A stretch of 64,000 bases of DNA from NCBI RefSeq assembly GCF_001746295.1, contig NZ_MJAH01000005.1:365723-429722 (forward strand). The letters run 5' to 3'. Shown piece after piece: positions 51,851 through 59,840 of this stretch (position 1 is the first letter of the stretch; every line of letters begins with the position of its first letter). The notes beneath the pieces were generated by a model. It ran no database searches, was not told the origin of the DNA, and saw nothing but the letters and a program-made list of their open reading frames with translations. This stretch comes from Streptomyces sp. LUP47B (GTDB lineage: Bacteria; Actinomycetota; Actinomycetes; Streptomycetales; Streptomycetaceae). The translations under genes were made by a program, and so were the position numbers.

Positions 51851-52510
51851 TCAGCGGAGATGAGCGGTGTCGACGGTCGTGTATCCGGTGGCCGTGGCGG
51901 TCACCAGGATGTACCCGGGGTTGCCGTTGCGGTCGACGTAGCAGGTGAGGTATCGGGCGCCGACCACGGTCTGGCGCACGGGATGTTCGGCCACCGCCCG
52001 GCGGCAGTCGGCCCCGGTGGGAAGCTCGGTGGAACTCCAGGGGGCCAGTTTGCCGTTGCTCGCGACCAGGTACCCGCCCGAGACGTAGATGGCGTCGGTG
52101 GTCGTGCCCGCCGGCACGGGCGGGGTGCGGGTGAAGTCGTAACCGGTCGGCGTTGCCCCGGTGTCCGTCATGCGGAACCCACGGACCAGCGTCGTCGAGA
52201 CGGAGGGCTGCGGGCCGGACAGCGCGGCGTTGGTCGCGAGACCGCCTCCCCCGATGATCGTCACCGCCGCCACGCCGGCGATCACGGGATGGGCGGAGGC
52301 CATGCCGAGCACCGGTCCGATCACGGGGATCGAGAACCTCAGGTGGGTGTTCTTCTGCGTGACCGTGGAGTGGTCGCCCGCGGTCACGGTCGCCGTGGGC
52401 GCGTAGTCCCGTGAACGGCGGTGCGTGGGTTTCTGCGGCGGCAGGTAGGTGTTGTGCTGTGTGTTGCCGTCGCCGGCCTGGACGCCGTTGGTCCGGCTGT
52501 TCCTCGTCAT
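51851..52510 (-). CDS. Single-pass membrane protein with RHIM-like amyloid motif, putative receptor
   Basis: A 219-residue protein. Its cytoplasmic N-terminus carries VQAGDGNTQHNTY (residues 10-22), a RHIM-like Q-x-G-x-x-N-x-Q motif shared with the next gene, and a weaker second copy, VTAGDHSTVTQKNTHL (42-57). One transmembrane helix follows (about 74-95, HPVIAGVAAVTIIGGGGL). Residues 100-219 form an extracytoplasmic domain with two Cys and a C-terminal GYILVTATATGYTTVDTA strand region; I do not recognise the fold. The ATG 52510 is preferred over a GTG directly behind the preceding stop. Role proposed: membrane sensor that nucleates amyloid signalling. Confidence 0.75.
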   Translation of the reverse strand: MTRNSRTNGVQAGDGNTQHNTYLPPQKPTHRRSRDYAPTATVTAGDHSTVTQKNTHLRFSIPVIGPVLGMASAHPVIAGVAAVTIIGGGGLATNAALSGPQPSVSTTLVRGFRMTDTGATPTGYDFTRTPPVPAGTTTDAIYVSGGYLVASNGKLAPWSSTELPTGADCRRAVAEHPVRQTVVGARYLTCYVDRNGNPGYILVTATATGYTTVDTAHLR

Positions 52511-52549
52511 CGTGGTGCTTTCTGCGGCCCGTGGGTGTCGGTCGGGCAC

Positions 52550-52924
52550 CTAACCGAACGTGTTGTGCTGGGTGTTGCCGTCGCCGACCTGCACGCCTCG
52601 GGCCTCCCGCAGATCGACCCGGTACCTCGCGCGCGGGCCCGCGTCCGGGTCGATCAGGGCCAACAGCCGCTGGGCGTGCTCCATCACCTCGGCGTCGACG
52701 GCACCGGCCATGACGAGATCGTGGGCGAGCCCTTCGGCCGACCCGCTCGGCCGGCGTTCCAGCAGCTCGATGCGCTCCAGGGCCCCGGGCCTGCCCGTGA
52801 GCCGCCGGACGAGGGCCTGCTTCAGCGCGGCGTAGCTGTCGGAGACCGCGGATGAGGCGGCACCGCTCAGACCGGCGCCCACCCCCGCGGTCAGGGCCTG
52901 CGCCACCAGTGTCCCCGGATCCAT
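52550..52924 (-). CDS. Small helical protein with C-terminal RHIM-like amyloid motif, putative effector
   Basis: A 124-residue protein. Residues 5-45 are hydrophobic to amphipathic helices (LVAQALTAGVGAGLSGAAS, then SDSYAALKQALVRRLTG) as in Bell/HeLo-type membrane-acting domains. Residues 45-95 are helical and charged. The C-terminus is VQVGDGNTQHNTF (111-123), a RHIM-like amyloid motif. In known bacterial amyloid signalling pairs the effector has the motif at its C-terminus and the receptor at its N-terminus, as here. AGGTG stands before the ATG. The downstream gene starts 39 bases after the stop. Function in cell death or membrane damage is inference from family analogy. Confidence 0.8.
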   Translation of the reverse strand: MDPGTLVAQALTAGVGAGLSGAASSAVSDSYAALKQALVRRLTGRPGALERIELLERRPSGSAEGLAHDLVMAGAVDAEVMEHAQRLLALIDPDAGPRARYRVDLREARGVQVGDGNTQHNTFG

Positions 52925-53124
52925 TCACGCACCTCCGCACGGCTTCCCCGGCGTCACACGGCGACGATCACCGGTGTGACAACACGAGGAAGCTATCGGC
53001 GGGTTGTCCGGGTCTTCGGGTCTTGACAGGAGTCGACGGATATCGCGTGTTCGGCGGCGGGACACCGCCGTTGTCCGGCCGTTCGATGCCAGGCGATGTC
53101 GATTCGGCGGCCGGGCGATGCGGT

Positions 53125-55095
53125 TCAGCGCAGGTCTGCGCCGGCCGGGCGGTCGTCGACGTCGTGGGTGCCGTCCGTGCCGTGAGTGCCGTCCGTGTCG
53201 TGGGTGAGGCCCGTGCCGTGAGTGCCGTCCGTGCCGTGAGTGCCGTCCGTGTCGTGGGTGCCGTCCGTGTCGTGGGTGTCGCCCGTGTCGTCGGCGTCGT
53301 CGATGTCGTCGGTGAGGAAGCCTCCCGACTGGTGCTGCCACAGCTTGGCGTAGGCGCCGTCCGAGGCGAGGAGTTCCTGGTGGGTGCCCTGCTCGACGAT
53401 CCGGCCCCGGTCCAGGACGACGAGCCGGTCCATGCCGGCGACCGTGCTCAGCCGGTGCGCGACCACGAGCGCGGTGCGTCCCTCCATCAGCCGCCACAGG
53501 GCTTCCTGGACGAGGATCTCGCTCTCGGAGTCCAGCGCGCTGGTCGCCTCGTCGAGCAGCAGGATGGGGGCGTCACGCAGGATCGCCCGGGCCAGCGCGA
53601 CGCGTTGGCGCTGGCCGCCGGAGAGCTTGACGCCGCGTTCGCCGACCATGGTGTCGAAGCCGTCCGGCAGCGCGTCGGCGAACTCCGTGACGTGCGCCGC
53701 CCGGGCCGCGCGGCGGATCTCGGCGTCGGTGGCGTCCGGCCGGGCGAAGGCGATGTTGTCCCGCAGCGTGCGGTGGAACATCGCCGGGTCCTGCGGCACA
53801 TAGGCGATCAGACCGCGCAGGTCGGCCTGGCGCATCCGGCTGATGTCCTGACCGCCGACCAGGATCCGGCCCGCGTCGATGTCCATCATCCGCAGCAGCA
53901 GCCGCGTCAGCGTGGTCTTGCCGCCGCCGGACCGGCCGACGAGACCGATCTTCGTCCCGCTGGAGACGGCCAGGTCAAGGCCCTCGAAAAGCGGTTTCCC
54001 TCCCCCGTGGGCGAAGGTCACCTGCTCGAAGCGGACGTCGGCGGGTCCCGGCCGCACGGGCTGAGGCGACACCGGGTCGAGCACGGTCGGCGGCACCAGC
54101 AGCAACTCGGTGAACTGCGCGGCCTCCGTCATCGAGCTCTCCAGACGACGGTAGATCTGGTTGAACTCGAACATGATCTTCGTCGCGTTGGTGTAGTACG
54201 TGAAGGCGACCACCACCTCCTCCACCCCGTGCCTGCCCCCGCCGAGCGCCACCGCGAGCAGCAGGCCCAGGACGTTGGTCAGCGCCCACATCGGCGCGAC
54301 CAGCGTGTCGATGCGCAGGTTGCCGTAGTCCCACGACTTCAGCGTGAGCCGGCGCGAGTGGGCGACGCGCCTGCGGTGCTCGGCGGCCTCGCGCCGCTCG
54401 GCGGCGAACGCCCGGACCGTTTCCATGTTCATCAGGCTGTCGGCGACATGCCCCGACACCCGCGCGATCGCCTCCTCGCGCCGGTCGACGAGCGTCTGGC
54501 GGCGACGGATGAGCGGCGCGGCGCACAGCGCCGTCAGCGCGATCATCGCCAACAGCCCGACGACGAGCAGCGGTTCGTAGCGCCACAGCACGACAGCACC
54601 GAACAGCAGCGGTACGAGGCTGCCCACGACGTTGAAGGTGAGGGTGTCGGCGAACTCCTCGAAGCGAGAGGCGAAGCTCAGCACCCGCTTGGTCAGCGCT
54701 CCGGCGAAGTTGTCGTGGAAGAACGCGGCGTCCTTGGCGAACAGTTCGTCCATGCCGATCACGTACAGGTGCTCGATGCCGAGCGCGTCGACGCGGTTGA
54801 GGCAGTGCAGCCCGATACGCCAGGCGCCCTCCGCCAGCAGCATGACACCGGCGAAGCCGAGGACGTACGGCAGCGTCGCGCCGACGCCGATGCCGGGGTC
54901 GCCGGAGATACGGCCGACGAGCTTGGCGACGAGCAGCGGCGCGATGTAGTTCAGACCGATGTTGCCCAGCGCCGGCAGCAGAACCGCGGGCGCGGTGAGG
55001 CGACGGAGCCGGGCCAGCTCCTGTCCGTAGTAGCGAAGCGCGAGGAGCACGGAGCCCCTGCGCGGCGTGGCCACGCGTGCTTCGGTTAATCCCAT
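53125..55095 (-). CDS. ABC exporter with C-terminal GTHDTD repeat tail
   Basis: A 656-residue half-transporter: membrane domain (residues about 20-320) and ATPase domain (about 355-600) with Walker A VGRSGGGKTTL, Q-loop VPQDPAMFH, signature LSGGQRQRVALARAI, Walker B ILLLDEATSALD and switch His VAHRLSTV. After SGGFLTDDID the last 50 residues are low-complexity Asp/Thr/Gly/His repeats, absent from ordinary relatives. It precedes the glycan cluster and lies behind the amyloid pair promoter region; the substrate could be a lipid or a peptide. ATG 55095 follows AGGATCGGA. Confidence 0.9.
   Translation of the reverse strand: MGLTEARVATPRRGSVLLALRYYGQELARLRRLTAPAVLLPALGNIGLNYIAPLLVAKLVGRISGDPGIGVGATLPYVLGFAGVMLLAEGAWRIGLHCLNRVDALGIEHLYVIGMDELFAKDAAFFHDNFAGALTKRVLSFASRFEEFADTLTFNVVGSLVPLLFGAVVLWRYEPLLVVGLLAMIALTALCAAPLIRRRQTLVDRREEAIARVSGHVADSLMNMETVRAFAAERREAAEHRRRVAHSRRLTLKSWDYGNLRIDTLVAPMWALTNVLGLLLAVALGGGRHGVEEVVVAFTYYTNATKIMFEFNQIYRRLESSMTEAAQFTELLLVPPTVLDPVSPQPVRPGPADVRFEQVTFAHGGGKPLFEGLDLAVSSGTKIGLVGRSGGGKTTLTRLLLRMMDIDAGRILVGGQDISRMRQADLRGLIAYVPQDPAMFHRTLRDNIAFARPDATDAEIRRAARAAHVTEFADALPDGFDTMVGERGVKLSGGQRQRVALARAILRDAPILLLDEATSALDSESEILVQEALWRLMEGRTALVVAHRLSTVAGMDRLVVLDRGRIVEQGTHQELLASDGAYAKLWQHQSGGFLTDDIDDADDTGDTHDTDGTHDTDGTHGTDGTHGTGLTHDTDGTHGTDGTHDVDDRPAGADLR
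53160..53290. repeat. Coding minisatellite of 9/18 bp in the ABC exporter tail
   Basis: About seven 18-bp units of the form GTGCCGTCCGTGTCGTGG (with GCC/GTC and GTGG/GTGA variants) encode the THDTDG/THGTDG tail on the minus strand. The neighbouring copies differ by single transitions, so expansion looks recent. Confidence 0.85.
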
Positions 55096-55239
55096 TCCGA
55101 TCCTGGGGTCGCTGGTTCGTGCAGGCCAGGGAAGGGGAGTGTCCCGCGACGGTCCCACCGGCGTCCAAGCGTTTTCCGGGCGGACAACGGGCGCGGATGC
55201 CATCTGTCCATCCCTGACACCGCGAGAAGGGTTCAGCCC

Positions 55240-55839
55240 ATGAACTTCAGGATGCAGCCGACCTCCCAGGTCGACGAGACGGCCACCATCGGTGACGGGA
55301 CGACGGTCTGGGAGCTGGCCCAGATCCGGGAGGACGCCCGGCTGGGCAGCGGGTGCGTGGTGGGCCGGGGGGCCTATGTCGGCCCGGGGGTGCGGATCGG
55401 CGACAACGTGAAGCTCCAGAACTACGCGCTGGTCTATGAACCCGCGGTCCTGGGTGACGGGGTGTTCGTCGGCCCGGCGGCCGTCCTCACCAACGACTGC
55501 TTCCCCCGTGCGGTGGACCCGAAGGGCCGGCCGAAGCGCGGCGGCGACTGGGAGGCCGTGGCGGTGGAGGTGGCCGAGGGGGCGTCGCTGGGGGCCCGTT
55601 CGGTGTGTGTGGCGCCGGTGCGCGTCGGCCGGTGGGCGCTGGTCGCGGCGGGCGCCGTGGTGACCGAGGACGTACCGGACTTCGCGTTGGTGGCCGGAGT
55701 CCCCGCGCGCCGGATCGGCTGGGTCGGCCGGGCCGGCGTCCGGCTGGTCGGACGGGACGGCGAGCCGGGCGGCTGGGAGTGCCCGGAGTCCGGTGCGCTG
55801 TACGACGAGACGGACGGCCGGCTCGTCGAGCGCGCATGA
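55240..55839 (+). CDS. Hexapeptide-repeat N-acetyltransferase (WbpD/PglD-like)
   Basis: A 199-residue left-handed beta-helix acyltransferase. Hexapeptide repeats run from VDETATIGDGTTVWELAQ to VGPGVRIGDNVKLQNYALVY; LTNDCFPRAVDPKGRP is the loop typical of sugar N-acetyltransferases such as WbpD, and SLGARSVCVAPVRVGRWALV continues the helix. The Asn/Cys/Phe-Pro loop fits UDP- or dTDP-amino-sugar substrates. The C-terminus ends with WECPESGALYDE, a Cys-containing tail. Likely product: an N-acetylated amino sugar for surface glycan. Confidence 0.88.
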   Translation: MNFRMQPTSQVDETATIGDGTTVWELAQIREDARLGSGCVVGRGAYVGPGVRIGDNVKLQNYALVYEPAVLGDGVFVGPAAVLTNDCFPRAVDPKGRPKRGGDWEAVAVEVAEGASLGARSVCVAPVRVGRWALVAAGAVVTEDVPDFALVAGVPARRIGWVGRAGVRLVGRDGEPGGWECPESGALYDETDGRLVERA

Positions 55840-56054
55840 CGCCTGACGACGGCCGCCGCGGTGGCGGTGCCGCCGATGTGACCGACCGGCCACGGCTGCC
55901 TGCGGCGTCGGATAACGTGTCGACCGTGATCACGGGCGGGATCGAGGGCAAGGTGGCGCGTCGACAGCGAGCGCGCGGTCACTCGCTCCGCCGACGCGGT
56001 CAGCGTCCTGTCGCCCTCCCGCAGCGACGGCAGGGCGGCGAGGTGGTCGCGTGA
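55836..56054 (+). CDS. Possible 72-residue basic protein linking two overlapping genes
   Basis: An ATG at 55836 overlaps the stop of the acetyltransferase (ATGA) and the TGA at 56052 overlaps the GTG of the PAP2 gene (GTGA). The peptide is Arg/Gly/Gln-rich with no recognisable fold. Double coupling is suggestive, but composition argues against a structured protein. I cannot assign a family. It may be an accidental open stretch in a 211-base spacer. Confidence 0.25.
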   Translation: MTPDDGRRGGGAADVTDRPRLPAASDNVSTVITGGIEGKVARRQRARGHSLRRRGQRPVALPQRRQGGEVVA

Positions 56055-56725
56055 CCGGCCGGCCGGCGCCCGCGGTGCTGCCCCCGTCGCTGCGTGCGCG
56101 GCTCGGGCTGATCGCGGCCCTCGCCGCGCTGGTGGTCGTCGTCGTCGCGGTCATGTACGCCGGCCACAGCCAGTCCGGCAGGGTGGACAGGTGGATCATC
56201 CCGCCGACGGCGGACAGCGTGGGGCCGCCGTGGCGGTACGTCGCCCTGACCCTGGACTTCCTGGGGGAACCCGCGGGATCCGCGATGGTGATCGTGGCCG
56301 CCGTGACGGGCTGCCTGCTGCTTCGGCGTCCTCGCGCGGCCGTACTCGTGGTCGCCGGCGCCGGCCTCGCCGTGGGAACGGCGACGCTGCTCAAGCACGT
56401 GGTGGGACGCACCATCCACGGCCCGGGCAACCTGTCCTACCCGAGCGGACACACCGCCTTCCTCACCGCGCTCGCCTTCGTCGCGGCGCTGCTCGCGACC
56501 GAACGGCTCGGCCTCGGCCGTACGGCAGGCACGACACTCGTGCTCGCCGCGGCGCTGGTCGCCGGCGCCGCGATGGGATGGGCGGAGGTCGCCCTGGGCG
56601 CGCACTACCCGACCGACGCCCTCGGCGGCTGGTGCACCGCGCTCGCGGTGGTACCGGCGACCGCCTGGCTCATCGACCGGATCGCCGACCGGCCGGCCGA
56701 CGCCGGTCCACGGGCGCGCCGCTGA
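56051..56725 (+). CDS. PAP2-superfamily membrane protein with altered active-site arginines
   Basis: A 224-residue PAP2-like membrane phosphatase with six helices. The catalytic motifs are partly changed: C1, normally K-x6-R-P, is LLKHVVGRTIHG (R-P replaced by I-H); C2 YPSGHTAFL is intact; C3, normally S-R-x5-H-x3-D, is AEVALGAHYPTDA (S-R replaced by A-E), with His and Asp kept. It would act on undecaprenyl pyrophosphate or a similar lipid if active. A GTG start is overlapped by the previous small frame. It converges with the aminotransferase at 56733. Confidence 0.82.
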   Translation: MTGRPAPAVLPPSLRARLGLIAALAALVVVVVAVMYAGHSQSGRVDRWIIPPTADSVGPPWRYVALTLDFLGEPAGSAMVIVAAVTGCLLLRRPRAAVLVVAGAGLAVGTATLLKHVVGRTIHGPGNLSYPSGHTAFLTALAFVAALLATERLGLGRTAGTTLVLAAALVAGAAMGWAEVALGAHYPTDALGGWCTALAVVPATAWLIDRIADRPADAGPRARR

Positions 56726-56732
56726 CGTCCGT

Positions 56733-58058
56733 TCACGCCAAGCGGCGGAACACCGGCTTCACCGGTCGTCCGGCCAGCCAGGGGGTGGGGTCGGCGGAGT
56801 CCAGCGCCTTCCGGTACACCGCGCACGCCTGTGCCACGACCTCGACGGTGCGGTCGATGTCGGCGTCGCTGAGCGCGCTGCTCACCACGAACGACGGCGC
56901 CAGCACCCCGCCCGCGAGGAGCCGGCGCAGGAACAGCGTGCGGTACTCCTGCGAGGGCTGCAGGTTCTCGTCGAGGGTGGCGAAGACCAGGTTGCTGGCC
57001 CGGCCCCGGACGACGACGTGATCGCCGACGCCCATGCCGGCCGCCGCGTCACGGACACCGGCTGCGAGCCGCTCGCCGAGGGCGTGCAACCGCGCGGTGA
57101 CGCCCTCCTCGACGTAGGTGGCCTGCACGGCCATCGCGGCCGCCAGGGAGTGTGTCTCCGCGCCGTGCGTGGTCGACAGCAGGAACACCCGGTCGCCGGA
57201 GTGACGCAGTCCGCCCGGTTCCATCACTTCGCGCCGCCCGGCCAGCGCCGAGACGGCGAACCCGTTGCCCAGCGCCTTGCCGAAGGTGGAGAGGTCGGGG
57301 ACCACGCCGTACAGGCCCTGGGCGCCCGCCTCGGACCAGCGGAAGCCGCTGATCATCTCGTCGAAGATCAGTAGGCAGCCGTGCCGGTCGGCCAGTTCGC
57401 GCAGGCCCGCGAGGTATCCGGGCGGCGGCTCGTTGTGGCCTGCGGGTTCGAGGATCAGGCAGGCGACCTCGTCCTGGTACCGCGTCAGCAGCGCCTCCGT
57501 GGCGGCCAGGTCTCCGTAGGGGAACCCGACGGTGAGCTCGGTGATCGCCGCCGGAATGCCGGCGGACATCGGCGTGGTGCCGATGAACCAGTCGTCGACG
57601 GAGAAGAACGGATGGTCGCCGCAGATGGCCACCCGCGGGCGCCCGGTGACGGCGCGGGCGAGGCGTACCGCGGCGGTGGTGACGTCGGAGCCGTTCTTCG
57701 CGAACTTCACCATGTCGGCGGTCGGTACCGTGGCCAGGAAGCGTTCCGCGGCCTCGAGCTCCACGATGGAGGGGCGGACGAAGTTGCTGCCGCGGTCGAG
57801 TTCCCGCCGCACCGCCTCGGTCACGCGGGGGTGGGCGTGGCCGAGGCTGACCGACCGCAGGCCGGACCCGTACTCGATGTAGCGGTTGTCGTCGATGTCC
57901 CACACGTGGGCACCGCGGCCGTGGCTGATGACCGGGGCCAGGTTCTCGGGGTACTGGTCGTCGCCCTTGGCGTAGGTGTGCGCGCCGCCGGGGATCAGGG
58001 CGTGCAGCCGTTCGTTGGCCGCACGCGACCGGGGCAGTTGGAAGTCTTCGCTGTGCAA
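56733..58058 (-). CDS. Class III PLP aminotransferase (GSA-aminomutase-like), glycan cluster
   Basis: A 441-residue fold-type I enzyme. PLP Lys is in STFGKALGNGFAV (about residue 265); LLIFDEMISGFRWSEAGAQG is the Asp and Gly region; VKFAKNGSDVTTAAVRLARA is the phosphate/substrate region. It resembles glutamate-1-semialdehyde aminomutases but lies in a glycan operon, so it more likely transfers amino groups to or isomerises a small precursor. Start is TTG at 58058 with GGGTGAAG before it. It is the last gene of the operon, eight bases from the upstream stop. Confidence 0.88.
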   Translation of the reverse strand: MHSEDFQLPRSRAANERLHALIPGGAHTYAKGDDQYPENLAPVISHGRGAHVWDIDDNRYIEYGSGLRSVSLGHAHPRVTEAVRRELDRGSNFVRPSIVELEAAERFLATVPTADMVKFAKNGSDVTTAAVRLARAVTGRPRVAICGDHPFFSVDDWFIGTTPMSAGIPAAITELTVGFPYGDLAATEALLTRYQDEVACLILEPAGHNEPPPGYLAGLRELADRHGCLLIFDEMISGFRWSEAGAQGLYGVVPDLSTFGKALGNGFAVSALAGRREVMEPGGLRHSGDRVFLLSTTHGAETHSLAAAMAVQATYVEEGVTARLHALGERLAAGVRDAAAGMGVGDHVVVRGRASNLVFATLDENLQPSQEYRTLFLRRLLAGGVLAPSFVVSSALSDADIDRTVEVVAQACAVYRKALDSADPTPWLAGRPVKPVFRRLA

Positions 58059-58065
58059 GCCGACT

Positions 58066-58617
58066 TCACCCTTCTATGTGCTTGAGGATTTCGGCGAGGC
58101 TCGGTGCCTCCCGGTCCCGCTGGGACATCGATGTGGCCGGCAGTGGCCAGGGGATGGCGAGGTCCGGGTCGTCGAAGGCGATCGTCACGTCCTCGGCCGG
58201 ATCGTGCGGACGGTCGATACGGTACGAGGTGTCGGCGGTCTCGGTAAGCGCCTGGAAGCCGTGCGCGCACCCCGCCGGGATGTACACGGTCTTCTGCGTC
58301 TCGCCGGACAGCTCGAAGAAGGCCCGGCCCAGGTAGGTGGGCGACTTCGGCCGCAGGTCCACGACGACGTCGAAGATCTGCCCGTACGAGCACCGCACCA
58401 GCTTGGCCTCGCCGGCGCCGGAACGCAGGTGCAGGCCGCGCAGCACGCCCCGGACCGACCGGGACAGGCTGTCCTGGACGAAGGCGTGCGGGTCGAGACC
58501 CACCGAGCGGACCACGTCGACGTCGAAGGTGCGGCAGAAGAAGCCGCGTTCGTCGGCGTACGGCGTCGGCTCGAAGAGGAACGCGCCGGCGATCTCGGGG
58601 ACTTCGGTCGCTTTCAT
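58066..58617 (-). CDS. dTDP-4-dehydrorhamnose 3,5-epimerase-like protein (RmlC family)
   Basis: A 183-residue cupin of the RmlC family. Family traits: DERGFFCRTFD at the start, QDSLSRSVRGVLRGLHLR (general base His), GQIFDVVVDLRPKSPTY and YIPAGCAHGFQALTE. In true RmlC, a Tyr is expected near the YKVTxYY region; here SYRIDRPHDP lacks it, so the reaction may be a one-site epimerisation or isomerisation. The ATG overlaps the pyruvyl transferase stop by ATGA. Confidence 0.85.
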   Translation of the reverse strand: MKATEVPEIAGAFLFEPTPYADERGFFCRTFDVDVVRSVGLDPHAFVQDSLSRSVRGVLRGLHLRSGAGEAKLVRCSYGQIFDVVVDLRPKSPTYLGRAFFELSGETQKTVYIPAGCAHGFQALTETADTSYRIDRPHDPAEDVTIAFDDPDLAIPWPLPATSMSQRDREAPSLAEILKHIEG

Positions 58618-59840
58618 GGAGCCTTCCGCGGGGCGTGGGTGTTCGCGGGGAACAAGGTCGTGGTCAGGGCGGTGAACTGCTGGGCGAGTTGCTGTGCGAC
58701 GACCTCGTTTCGCCCGGACAGGGTCTGCCGTAGGTCAGCCGAGTGCTTCTCCAGGTCCCGGAACTGCTCGAGCAGCCGGTCGGCGTCGACCTCGCGTGCC
58801 GGGTGGCAGTACGCGCCGAGGCCCATCCGGTCCATGAGCGCGTTGCTCTTCGCCGCGTAGCAGACGGCGAGCACGGGTGTTCCGGTCCGCAGCGCGCAGA
58901 TCAGGTTGTGGTAGCGGACGGCCACCACCGTGTCGGCGGCCGCCATCTCCTTCATCAGGTCGGCCAGGGAGGCCTGTTCGGCCGCGGTGACCAGCGGTGA
59001 GTCGACGGCGTCGAGGATCGCGGCGACCACCGACAGATCGCACTGGTCGCCCGTGAGCAGCCGGACCGGCCTGCCCTCCTCGACCAGTGCGCGGACGAAC
59101 CGGATCGTCCCGTCGAGGTAGCGCCGGTATATCTCCTCGGCCCGGGCGCGGTCGTCGTTGCTGCCATGGAAGTCCATGACACCGACGCAGACCGGGCCCG
59201 GCGAACCCGAGGGCGCGCTCGCCCGGGGCGCGGGCAGCGAGAACGCGAGGTCCGGGTAGACCTCGTCGCGCGCGGTGTCCACGCCCATCGCCCGCATCGC
59301 GTCACGGGACTGGGTGTCCCGGTACGACCGGTACGTGGCCAGCCGCGCCGACCAGCGCATCAGGGCCCGGGTCGGCCGGTTGCCGATCTCGGCGGCGCCT
59401 ACGCTGACCAGCGCGACCCGGGTGCGCAGCAGCCGGCCGCTCGCGCAGAGCAGGAACAGCGAGTACGGGAAGCCCCACGGCCGCAGCGGCAGCGTGGCCT
59501 CCAGGACGCCCATCCCCGGCACGATCACCACGTCGTGCCGGCGCGCCCAGGCGGCGGTGCGGAACACGTCGACGAGTTTGCCCACGCCCTTGCCCACGAT
59601 GGCCGCCGCGCGTGACGCGGTCCGGTACTCCCCGCGGTACCAGTGCAGCCGTGTCGCGGGGATCCCGAACCGGGCCGTGACGGTCTCGGCTCCGCCGCAC
59701 AGCGCGTCCACGACCGCCTCCGGATGCTCGGCGCGGAGGTATCCGAGGACGGCCTCGAGCGATCCGTCGTTGCCGAGGTTGCCGGAGCCGAGCAGGCCGA
59801 ACACCCCGACGCGCACCGGGGTCTCGTCCGTCGACGTCAT
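58614..59840 (-). CDS. Polysaccharide pyruvyl transferase family protein
   Basis: A 408-residue protein of the CsaB-like family. It begins VGVFGLLGSGNLGNDGSLEA, with the nucleotide-like GLLGSGNLGN, then VVIVPGMGVLEATLPL, LALVSVGAAEIGN-like (VALVSVGAAEIGNR), and VVAVRYHNLICALRTGTPVL with the His typical of the family. It transfers pyruvyl from phosphoenolpyruvate onto a glycan sugar. It overlaps both neighbours by ATGA. Confidence 0.88.
   Translation of the reverse strand: MTSTDETPVRVGVFGLLGSGNLGNDGSLEAVLGYLRAEHPEAVVDALCGGAETVTARFGIPATRLHWYRGEYRTASRAAAIVGKGVGKLVDVFRTAAWARRHDVVIVPGMGVLEATLPLRPWGFPYSLFLLCASGRLLRTRVALVSVGAAEIGNRPTRALMRWSARLATYRSYRDTQSRDAMRAMGVDTARDEVYPDLAFSLPAPRASAPSGSPGPVCVGVMDFHGSNDDRARAEEIYRRYLDGTIRFVRALVEEGRPVRLLTGDQCDLSVVAAILDAVDSPLVTAAEQASLADLMKEMAAADTVVAVRYHNLICALRTGTPVLAVCYAAKSNALMDRMGLGAYCHPAREVDADRLLEQFRDLEKHSADLRQTLSGRNEVVAQQLAQQFTALTTTLFPANTHAPRKAP

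Noticed and set aside
52852..55089. 745-codon plus-strand frame with valine-rich start
   Set aside because: Antisense to the ABC exporter; the valine repeats are the reverse of the GTHDTD minisatellite.
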